Shown here in pieces: positions 1 through 5,371 of a stretch of DNA of 13,578 bases. The notes beneath the pieces are model-generated. The model did no database searches and was not told the origin of the DNA. It saw nothing but the letters and a program-made list of their open reading frames with translations. Position numbers and translations under genes: made by a program. Position 1 is the stretch's first letter. Each line of letters opens with the position of its first letter. Source of the DNA: Clostridiales bacterium (lineage in GTDB: Bacteria; Bacillota; Clostridia; Christensenellales; UBA3700); the NCBI GenBank assembly GCA_014799645.1, contig JAAVHQ010000018.1:1-13578 (forward strand), in the 5' to 3' direction.

Positions 1-1
1 A

Positions 2-116
2 ATTCTATTGTGGCTACTCATAAATCAAAACTAATGTCACCTCGACCGCAGTGGAGAGGTCTCAACCGATTGAAAGGATAGAGATTTCTCGACTACGCTC
101 GAAATGACAATAGAAT
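2..116. repeat. MITE-like element with 10-bp terminal inverted repeats
   Basis: ATTCTATTGT (2-11) and its exact reverse complement ACAATAGAAT (107-116) bound a 115-bp non-coding stretch. Inside are two short dyads: ACCTC...GAGGT (near 39-60) and a TCGA-CTACGC-TCGA hairpin (near 89-102) within a sequence of the form ATTTCTCGA...TCGAAAT. No ORF lies inside, which fits a non-autonomous or REP-like dispersed element. The left end is one base from the window edge, so the true boundary and any target duplication cannot be seen. Confidence 0.45.
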
Positions 117-134
117 AGCATTGTTTGGGCGCGA

Positions 135-240
135 GGTGGGGGTTTGCTTTATTATACTATTAGTTTTTGGCTTACAAAATAAGCAATTACTATCATAGTT
201 TCGCTAAAAAATAATTCTGAGTAAGAAAGCAAAGCCCACC
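135..240. repeat. Imperfect inverted repeat, about 15 bp arms
   Basis: The arm at 135-150 (GGTGGGGGTTTGCTTT) matches the reverse complement of 226-240 (GGTGGGCTTTGCTTT) with one indel and one mismatch. The AT-rich interior has no ORF. It could be a second small palindromic element next to the one at 2-116 or an eroded transposon remnant. Nothing else is recognisable in 117-275. Confidence 0.3.
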
Positions 241-275
241 GATAGCATATACTCTCATTCTAAAAATATAAATAT

Positions 276-293
276 AAATTCACTTACAAGCCA
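276..293. repeat. 18-bp direct repeat, left copy
   Basis: AAATTCACTTACAAGCCA at 276-293 recurs perfectly at 980-997. The two copies flank the Cys-rich protein and the XRE repressor. A related core (GGCTTGTAAAGTG, opposite orientation) sits at 629-641 on the divergent -35 boxes. Chance recurrence of an exact 18-mer within 1 kb is very unlikely. An element boundary or an operator are both possible. Confidence 0.6.
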
Positions 294-299
294 TTTACC

Positions 300-578
300 T
301 TAAAAATCTTCGACGTTTTCAAGCGCGATTGCTATTTTTTCTAGAAGAATTTCGATATTCTCCAAAGTTCCTTTTACATATTTCTTTTGTTCTTGTACCA
401 ATACTTCTCGCGGTTGCCAATGCTTGCAAGTTTGGTCAAAATTAGTACGTCTATATGAATTGTTGTTGACGCAGTGTCCGCAATTTAGTACTTTTGTTAG
501 GCAACAGTGTTTATCTATTATATAATGCTGCATAAAATAAGCGCAATTATGGCAATTTATTTCGTCATTTTGATTCAT
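300..578 (-). CDS. Small cysteine-rich protein, unknown function
   Basis: I do not recognise a named family. The 92-residue product starts at the ATG at 576-578 because AGGTGG lies about 11 bases upstream. A GTG at 591-593 would lengthen it by five residues, but that GTG is itself part of the likely ribosome binding site. Numbered from this ATG, Cys lie at 9, 12, 25, 26, 33, 36 and 51 (C-x2-C, CC, C-x2-C, then C followed by HW). This resembles short metal-binding (probably zinc) ribbons of small accessory proteins that carry an N-terminal CxxC-x-Y/F-F and a final C-x-H/x-W. The last 30 residues form a predicted acidic helix with no Cys. It is divergently transcribed from the XRE repressor at 671 through overlapping promoters, so a regulator/target or antitoxin-like pairing is plausible but unproven. 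Confidence 0.6.
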   Translation of the reverse strand: MNQNDEINCHNCAYFMQHYIIDKHCCLTKVLNCGHCVNNNSYRRTNFDQTCKHWQPREVLVQEQKKYVKGTLENIEILLEKIAIALENVEDF

Positions 579-608
579 ATTTGTTTTTACCACCTACTCA
601 ATATAAAT

Positions 609-659
609 ATTATACGCCCCGTTTTGGGGCTTGTAAAGTGTTTTGATAAAATTTATAAT
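609..659. promoter_or_regulatory. Divergent promoters with overlapping -35 boxes
   Basis: Plus strand: TTGTAA (631-636), 17-bp spacer, TATAAT (654-659), for the XRE gene. Minus strand: TTTACA (reverse complement of 632-637), 17-bp spacer, TATAAT (reverse complement of 609-614), for the Cys-rich gene. The two -35 boxes share five bases, so the promoters should compete for polymerase. A perfect dyad GCCCC-GTTTT-GGGGC (616-630) fills most of the minus-strand spacer and is a candidate operator for the XRE protein. The predicted XRE transcript starts near 666, about five bases before its ATG. Confidence 0.65.
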
Positions 660-670
660 AAAATTTGAGT

Positions 671-871
671 ATGGTAAAATTCGGTGAAAGATTAAAAGAA
701 TTGCGATTAGAGAAAAATATGACGCAAACTACCCTCGCCAAACTAATTGCTGTTGATAGGCGTACGATTAGTAATTGGGAGAATTCAACACGAGAACCTG
801 ATTTAGAAACATTTGTGAAGTTGGCTACAATTCTAAATACAAGTGCCGATTACCTTTTAGGTTTAGAGTAA
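671..871 (+). CDS. XRE-family HTH repressor (short, single domain)
   Basis: This 66-residue DNA-binding protein is almost entirely one Cro/CI-type helix-turn-helix. Helix 1 is FGERLKELRLEKN, the HTH core is TQTTLAKLIAVDRRTISNWE, and it ends with the usual PDLETFVKLATILNTSADYLLG. Such short XRE proteins act as dimeric repressors of neighbouring promoters. I chose the ATG at 671 because the family normally begins just before FGERLK; an in-frame TTG at 665 is the alternative. No Shine-Dalgarno is visible and the predicted transcription start near 666 leaves almost no leader, so translation may be leaderless or nearly so. It faces away from the Cys-rich gene and probably controls both promoters through the dyad at 616-630. 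Confidence 0.85.
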   Translation: MVKFGERLKELRLEKNMTQTTLAKLIAVDRRTISNWENSTREPDLETFVKLATILNTSADYLLGLE

Positions 872-905
872 AACTTTCAGTGCCAATAGAATAACAAAAG
901 TCCAA

Positions 906-996
906 GGCGGTAAGTGTGTTTGCAATTTGGTGTATCATTTTTTGGGCAACGTCCCAAAAAGATGCCCGACACTAAATGCAAATTCACTTACAAGCC
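906..996. repeat. Long imperfect palindrome (about 90 bp)
   Basis: The two halves fold on each other with small bulges. GGCGGTAAGTGTGTTTGCA (906-924) faces TGCAAATTCACTTACAAGCC (977-996). Further in, TTTGGTGT faces ACACTAAA, and at the centre TTTTTGGG (939-946) faces CCCAAAAA (953-960) around a CAACGT loop. No T-run follows on either strand, so it is not a typical terminator. It could be a hairpin mobile element, a structured RNA in the 3' region of the XRE transcript, or a recombination site. Its right arm contains the 18-bp repeat shared with 276-293. Confidence 0.5.
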
Positions 997-997
997 A
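980..997. repeat. 18-bp direct repeat, right copy
   Basis: Exact second copy of AAATTCACTTACAAGCCA, 704 bp from the first. It forms the distal end of the palindrome at 906-996. Confidence 0.6.
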
Positions 998-1010
998 AAC
1001 CCTCAAACTA

Positions 1011-1049
1011 AAAAAATAAAGACCTTGCTATCAATGCTAGCAAGGTCTT
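1011..1049 (-). terminator. Rho-independent terminator of the helicase gene
   Basis: A perfect 12-bp stem, AAGACCTTGCTA (1019-1030) with TAGCAAGGTCTT (1038-1049), has a 7-base loop. On the minus strand it is followed by TTTATTTTTTT. It lies 25 bp past the helicase stop codon. Confidence 0.85.
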
Positions 1050-1074
1050 AGAATCCATACCTCTTCACTTTTCA

Positions 1075-2700
1075 CTAATTTTCATCGCCCGAATAAAACT
1101 TACTCTTTCTCGAAATAGGCTTATTGCTCTTCCCTTTCGGCGAAGTCTTTTTACCTTGCTTTGCCCTGTCTGTATTCTTCGGCTTTGCCCCTTTTCCGCC
1201 TTTGGTATTCTTGCTTACAAAGTCCTTTTTGCCTTTCTTATCAGCTGGCTTTTTGGACTTGAAATTATTGCTTTCTTTGGCGATAGGCTTTTCCTCTTCT
1301 TTGGCTTCTTGAATAGTTACCGCGCGCTTGCCGAGGACTATGCCTTTGAGTTTGAAAAGTTTACTTTCGCTGCCTTTGACTACTGATACGAAACTATACG
1401 TATCTCTGATTTTTATATCGGCAATCTCGAAGATTTTCAAAGGCGTGTACGCAAGCAAAAGTTTGGAAAGGCTTTCCTTGTCCAACATATCTTTTTTGCC
1501 CACGTTGATGAAAAATCTGCTTTGGTTGTCGTGGAAATCTTTGATTTTATTGGACGAGTCTTTTGGCAACGTAAACGCGTCGGAAATACTTCCCAAATCG
1601 ACGTATTTAAGCGCGTTGTCGCTCACCTTTTGGAAACTCGGAATATATCCCACTTGTCCGCTGTCGATAAGCGTATAGGCAACGCCGTCTTTTTTCGCCC
1701 TTGCCGTCCTGCCTATTCTATGCACGTAAAAGTCGCTGTCGGTAGGCGGGTCGAAGTTGATAATAGCGTCCACTCCGTCCACGTCAAGACCTCTTGCCGC
1801 AACATCGGTAGCCACCAAAATATTGAGTTGCTTTGCCTTGAATTTCTTTATTATCTGCGTGCGTTCGCTCTGTCTTAAATCGCCGTGAATTACCGTCGAC
1901 AGTCTGCCCTTTGATACGAGCGCTTGATTGAGTTTGTCCGCTCTCACTTTCGTATTGCAAAATGCTATTACTAGGTCGTATTTGCCATCGTCGATTATTT
2001 TGAGCATTGCGCCCACTCTTTGAGCGTCTTTTATTATACTGTAATATTGCTCGATTTTCGGAATGTCCTCGCTGTCAATGTCGGTCTTGACGAAAGTCGG
2101 TTCGACGAACAACTGCTCAATAAGTTTTTTGATATTGTCGGGAATTGTCGCCGAGAAACACAGTCTTTGACATTTGCCCACGCAAGCGCTTATCTTCTCA
2201 ATGTCCCCTCTAAATCCCATATCCAGCATTTCGTCGCCCTCGTCGAGTACGAAATACTTTACGCCGCTGAGTTTGAGCGTACGTCTTTCGATATGGTCGA
2301 GCATTCGACCGGGAGTGCCTACGACAATTTGCGGTTTCTTTCTAAGACAGAAGAGTTGTCTTTGAATATTTTGTCCGCCGTAAAGTCCCGCGACGCGGAT
2401 TTTTTCGCAATATTTGAGAAGAGACTGCAAGACTTCGCAAATTTGTATGACGAGTTCTCTCGTCGGGCAAATTACCACCGCTTGCACGGAATTGTCGTCT
2501 TTGTCTATCTTTCCTAGCATCGGAAGAGAAAAAGCAAGCGTTTTGCCCGTACCCGTCGGCGCTTGCGCGACCAAATCTCCCTCGCCGAATGCAAGCGGAA
2601 TAACCTGCCTTTGCACATCGGTAGGTTGGGTAAGGTTTTGCTCGTCAAGACTTCTTATAAATTTGGGCGCGATGCCAAACTCTTCAAATTGATTATCCAT
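1075..2700 (-). CDS. DEAD-box ATP-dependent RNA helicase (CsdA/DbpA type)
   Basis: This 541-residue ATP-dependent RNA unwinding protein probably acts in cold adaptation, ribosome assembly or mRNA turnover. RecA domain 1 shows the Q-motif region (about 5-32), motif I AQAPTGTGKT (45-54), PTREL (79-83), TPGR (129-132), motif II DEGD (153-156) and motif III SAT (183-185). RecA domain 2 shows ATDVAARGLD (297-306) and HRIGRTAR (327-334). Residues about 395-466 form a DbpA-like RNA-binding domain (start FFINVGKKD, end GKRAVTIQEA), and 471-541 is a Lys-rich disordered tail. Motif II has Gly where the family has Ala (DEAD). The other motifs look intact, so I expect activity. The start has no Shine-Dalgarno; the -10 box TATACT ends six bases upstream, implying a leaderless mRNA. 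The next Met in the frame is residue 61, beyond motif I, so this start is secure. Confidence 0.93.
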   Translation of the reverse strand: MDNQFEEFGIAPKFIRSLDEQNLTQPTDVQRQVIPLAFGEGDLVAQAPTGTGKTLAFSLPMLGKIDKDDNSVQAVVICPTRELVIQICEVLQSLLKYCEKIRVAGLYGGQNIQRQLFCLRKKPQIVVGTPGRMLDHIERRTLKLSGVKYFVLDEGDEMLDMGFRGDIEKISACVGKCQRLCFSATIPDNIKKLIEQLFVEPTFVKTDIDSEDIPKIEQYYSIIKDAQRVGAMLKIIDDGKYDLVIAFCNTKVRADKLNQALVSKGRLSTVIHGDLRQSERTQIIKKFKAKQLNILVATDVAARGLDVDGVDAIINFDPPTDSDFYVHRIGRTARAKKDGVAYTLIDSGQVGYIPSFQKVSDNALKYVDLGSISDAFTLPKDSSNKIKDFHDNQSRFFINVGKKDMLDKESLSKLLLAYTPLKIFEIADIKIRDTYSFVSVVKGSESKLFKLKGIVLGKRAVTIQEAKEEEKPIAKESNNFKSKKPADKKGKKDFVSKNTKGGKGAKPKNTDRAKQGKKTSPKGKSNKPISRKSKFYSGDEN

Positions 2701-2706
2701 ATTTTA

Positions 2707-2750
2707 AGTATACAACAAAAGTTGATTTTTTCCAAACAATTAGATATAAT
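2707..2750. promoter_or_regulatory. Interleaved divergent promoters giving leaderless mRNAs
   Basis: Minus strand (helicase): TTGGAA (reverse complement of 2730-2735), 17-bp spacer, TATACT (reverse complement of 2707-2712), then six bases to the ATG at 2700. Plus strand (SDR): TTGATT (2722-2727), 17-bp spacer, TATAAT (2745-2750), then six bases to the ATG at 2757. Each promoter's -35 box lies inside the other's spacer, so the two should exclude each other. Transcription normally begins 6-7 bases past the -10 box, which places both starts at or next to the A of the ATG. Confidence 0.7.
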
Positions 2751-2756
2751 AGTTGT

Positions 2757-3488
2757 ATGAAAACGGCAATTATTTCAGGCGCGTCGCGCGGAATAGGAAA
2801 GACAACCGCTATCTCTCTCGCAAAAGAGGGATATCGAGTTATCGTCAATTATCTCAATTCCAAAGAAGCCGCCGAGAGCGTATGCGAACAAATCAATTCG
2901 GCAGGCGGAAGCGCAATCCCCTTCAAGGCGGATATGGGAAATCCTTCGCAAATTGCGGATATGGTAGAACAAGTCAAGAAAGATTACGGCTCTATCGATT
3001 TGCTTGTCGCCAACGCGGGAATAGGTCACAACGCTCTGCTTATCGACCATAGCGACTACGCCGTCAAAAAAATCATCGACATAAATCTCGTCGGCGTAAT
3101 TACTCTTTGCCGTGAAGTAGGCAAAGTAATGCTCTCTCAAAAGAGCGGAAATATTATCACTCTTTCGTCAATGTGGGGACAGGTCGGCGGAAGTTGCGAA
3201 AGCGTGTATTCGGCTGCCAAAGGCGGAATTATCGCCTTTACCAAAGCCATCGCAAAGGAGTTTTCACTTAGCAATATCCGAGTAAACTGCATTGCCCCCG
3301 GCTTTATCGACACCGACATCAACGCCAACCTTTCGCAGTCGGATAAACAATCCTTGATTCAAGAAATTCCCCTTTTAAGGAGCGGAACTACTCAAGACAT
3401 CGCCGACGCAATCGTATGGCTCGCAAGCGACAAAGCCTCTTATATCACCGGTCAAGTGCTTGCTGTCAACGGCGGATTGATAATTTGA
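2757..3488 (+). CDS. SDR-family oxidoreductase, FabG-like
   Basis: This 243-residue classical short-chain dehydrogenase/reductase is close in form to 3-oxoacyl-ACP reductase. It shows the Rossmann glycine motif SGASRGIG (7-14), NAG (86-88) and the catalytic tetrad N110, S138, Y151 and K155 (YSAAK). PGFIDTD (181-187) and the C-terminal YITGQVLAVNGG are very FabG-like. FabG reduces 3-oxoacyl-ACP with NADPH, but no other fatty-acid genes are adjacent, and many FabG-like SDRs reduce other substrates, so I give no symbol. The MFS transporter starts 66 bp downstream. Translation begins at the base predicted to be the first of the mRNA; there is no Shine-Dalgarno, and the glycine motif seven residues in rules out a later start. 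Confidence 0.9.
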   Translation: MKTAIISGASRGIGKTTAISLAKEGYRVIVNYLNSKEAAESVCEQINSAGGSAIPFKADMGNPSQIADMVEQVKKDYGSIDLLVANAGIGHNALLIDHSDYAVKKIIDINLVGVITLCREVGKVMLSQKSGNIITLSSMWGQVGGSCESVYSAAKGGIIAFTKAIAKEFSLSNIRVNCIAPGFIDTDINANLSQSDKQSLIQEIPLLRSGTTQDIADAIVWLASDKASYITGQVLAVNGGLII

Positions 3489-3503
3489 TTTAACTCGCAC
3501 CCC

Positions 3504-3543
3504 TTATCCGTCATATAATATATCGAATAAAAACAACGGATAA
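3504..3543 (+). promoter_or_regulatory. MFS-gene promoter region with a flanking 8-bp dyad
   Basis: TATAAT (3514-3519) is a good -10 box; the best -35 match (TTAACT, 3490-3495, 18-bp spacer) is weak. TTATCCGT (3504-3511) and its exact reverse complement ACGGATAA (3536-3543) bracket the -10 box and predicted start, so the dyad may be an operator. In a read-through transcript from the SDR gene it would instead form a hairpin just before the start codons. Confidence 0.45.
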
Positions 3544-3554
3544 ATGATACATAA

Positions 3555-4784
3555 ATGAAAAGACTGACAAGTTATAAACACACTTTCAACTCGTGTTGCG
3601 TAGGCGCGGCAATTCAGGCTATCCCCGTCAACCTCGCGCCACTGCTCTTCGTGAGTTTCCAAGAGAGTTTCAATATATCGTTGACCCAACTGACGGCGCT
3701 TATTACCGTCACTTTTTTAGTCCAACTTATTATGGACGCAGGCAGCGCAAAAATTATGGACAAAATAGGATATAGGACAGCCGTGATACTGTCGCACGCT
3801 TTGGTGACAGTCGGACTTATTCTTATGGCGACTTTGCCCTTTGCTCTACCCGACCCGTACGCCGGAATTATGATAGGCACAATTATCGCGTCCATGGGCG
3901 GAGGTATTGCCGAAGTCATAATATCGCCCGTTGTCGAGGCTATTCCAGACAAGAGCGTGGGCAATATGTCTATTCTTCACTCTTGTTATTGTTTCGGCTA
4001 CTTAGGCGTAGTGCTTGTAACGGTCTGTTACTTCCTAATTTTCGATAAAAACACGTGGCAGTACCTAATTTTATTCTTTTCCGTCATTCCCGTTATCAAC
4101 GGGATCTTCTTCCTATTCGTACCCTGCACGTCTCTTGACGAACAGCGCGGAGAGAGTATGTCGCTGCTCAATTTGCTAAAAAGCAAGCGGTTTTATCTCT
4201 TCTTTATTTTGATTTTGTGCGCGGGCGCTTGCGAGCAAGCGATGGGTCAATGGGTGTCATACTTTGCCGAAAAGGGTCTCAATTTATCCAAGACGCTCGG
4301 CGACCTAGTCGGTCCGTTTACCTTCGCTCTGCTTATGGGCGCAGGACGATTATTATATGGACTTTTTGGGAAAAATATTCGACTAAAAAAGATACTTCCA
4401 ATACTCGGTTTTTCAACGCTTTTGTGCTTCATCGCCGTCGCGGTAAGCAATCAGCCTCTCTTCTCTCTTATCGCTTGCGCACTGAGCGGACTTGCGGTAA
4501 GTATCATGTGGCCGTCGGCTTTGGATTTAGCCTCGCGCAATATCTCAAAAGGCGGTACGGCGATGTTCGCGCTTATGGCTTTGGGCGGCGACGTTGGTTG
4601 CACTCTCGGCCCGAGTATCGTCGGCTACGTGTCCGACGCGTCTAAGTTGGGACTAAGAGGCGGAATGGCTGTCGCAATCATATTCGCGGTGATGTATATC
4701 GTAGCGTCTTTGGCAATAGGCAACTTGAAAAAGAGCGACAACGCGCAAATTCTCGAAAACCGACTAAACGACAATCTTAATTGA
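3555..4784 (+). CDS. MFS transporter (fucose-permease-like group)
   Basis: This 409-residue integral membrane protein has about 12 hydrophobic segments in two halves, split by a charged loop near residues 193-208. The MFS signature in the first cytoplasmic loop appears as GSAKIMDKIGYR (63-74). The segment ILHSCYCFGYLG (137-148) resembles the HSxxGxG segment of sugar/fucose-type MFS permeases. The substrate cannot be read from sequence. The start at 3555 follows a four-codon ATG ATA CAT AAA TGA (3544-3558), whose stop overlaps the ATG as ATGA, so coupled re-initiation is possible; only a weak ACGGA precedes it. The SDR 66 bp upstream may share its pathway. No clear terminator follows. Confidence 0.88.
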   Translation: MKRLTSYKHTFNSCCVGAAIQAIPVNLAPLLFVSFQESFNISLTQLTALITVTFLVQLIMDAGSAKIMDKIGYRTAVILSHALVTVGLILMATLPFALPDPYAGIMIGTIIASMGGGIAEVIISPVVEAIPDKSVGNMSILHSCYCFGYLGVVLVTVCYFLIFDKNTWQYLILFFSVIPVINGIFFLFVPCTSLDEQRGESMSLLNLLKSKRFYLFFILILCAGACEQAMGQWVSYFAEKGLNLSKTLGDLVGPFTFALLMGAGRLLYGLFGKNIRLKKILPILGFSTLLCFIAVAVSNQPLFSLIACALSGLAVSIMWPSALDLASRNISKGGTAMFALMALGGDVGCTLGPSIVGYVSDASKLGLRGGMAVAIIFAVMYIVASLAIGNLKKSDNAQILENRLNDNLN

Positions 4785-4793
4785 TAAAACAGT

Positions 4794-4862
4794 TTGAAAA
4801 AAATATATTTTGTGATATACTCTACTTGAATATAAATTGTAATTGATATCGTATCTCGGAGG
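4794..4862 (+). promoter_or_regulatory. Promoter and strong RBS of the Cys-interrupted XRE gene
   Basis: TTGAAA (4794-4799), 16-bp spacer, TATACT (4816-4821), preceded by TG at 4813-4814 as an extended -10. A 40-base leader ends in CGGAGGC (GGAGG 4858-4862), five bases before the ATG at 4868. Confidence 0.7.
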
Positions 4863-4867
4863 CAATT

Positions 4868-5215
4868 ATGGAAAAATATACCGCAAAAAGCATAGATTGG
4901 GTCAAGACTGGCAAAAAACTTGAATACCTTCGCCGTCACAATATCAATTTGATTAAAAAGGTCTGCGCATATTGCAGAAGTCAGGAAGACAACAAAAATT
5001 ACTGCGTAGGCGGAGAAAAATGCAAGACTTGCACTTTCGATATGGACAATCATATTTCTAGGAACGAACTCGCAAGCGCCGTAGCCGGCTGGTCGGACTC
5101 GCAAGTCGCCAACTGGGAAGACGCAAGGTCTATCATCTCTATCGAAGACCTTTACGTCTATTGTTCTTTGTGCGAATTGACGCTGGAAGATATTATAGTG
5201 TGCTCTAAAAAGTAG
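4868..5215 (+). CDS. XRE-like regulator with Cys cluster inserted in its HTH
   Basis: This 115-residue putative DNA-binding regulator does not match a named family I know. Residues about 12-27 (start WVKTGKKLEYLRRHN) match XRE helix 1. After an insert, SRNELASAVAGWSDSQVANWE (64-84) matches helices 2-3, and IISIEDLYVYCSLCELTLEDII (89-110) matches the final helices. The insert, about 30-62, carries C33-x2-C36, C46 and C52-x2-C55, a likely metal site between helices 1 and 2. Three more Cys lie in the C-terminal part (C99-x2-C102, C112). Compare the ordinary XRE at 671, which has no insert. The gene has its own extended -10 promoter and a strong RBS and sits alone. Sensing of metal, redox state or nitric oxide through the Cys cluster is inference only. 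Confidence 0.75.
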   Translation: MEKYTAKSIDWVKTGKKLEYLRRHNINLIKKVCAYCRSQEDNKNYCVGGEKCKTCTFDMDNHISRNELASAVAGWSDSQVANWEDARSIISIEDLYVYCSLCELTLEDIIVCSKK

Positions 5216-5302
5216 TCTAAACAATTATAGTTATAAAAAATTTCAATTTTCCTCAAAATTTTACACAATCTATACAAAAAGTCAAATTCCTTAAAAAAGA
5301 TA

Positions 5303-5362
5303 TTGACACGCACTTCTTTTTTCTTTATAATATAGGTATTAAAATATGAATAACTTAGGAGG
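5303..5362 (+). promoter_or_regulatory. Consensus promoter and RBS of the lipoprotein gene
   Basis: TTGACA (5303-5308), 17-bp spacer and TATAAT (5326-5331) match consensus exactly. AGGAGG (5357-5362) lies nine bases before the ATG at 5372. Strong expression is expected. Confidence 0.88.
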
Positions 5363-5371
5363 TTATCAATT

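Noticed and set aside
579..593. GTG start for the Cys-rich gene
   Set aside because: The GTG lies within AGGTGG, which is well placed as the ribosome binding site for the ATG at 578.
939..960. TTTTTGGG-CAACGT-CCCAAAAA as a terminator for the XRE gene
   Set aside because: No T-run follows the stem on either strand, and the stem is only the core of a longer imperfect palindrome.
2757..3488. Naming the SDR gene fabG
   Set aside because: Motifs fit FabG, but no fatty-acid synthesis neighbours are present and many SDRs with other substrates look the same.
4625..5224. 199-codon minus-strand open frame spanning the MFS end and the Cys-XRE gene
   Set aside because: It crosses two genes with good starts and a clear promoter on the other strand; no start signals or family similarity are seen.
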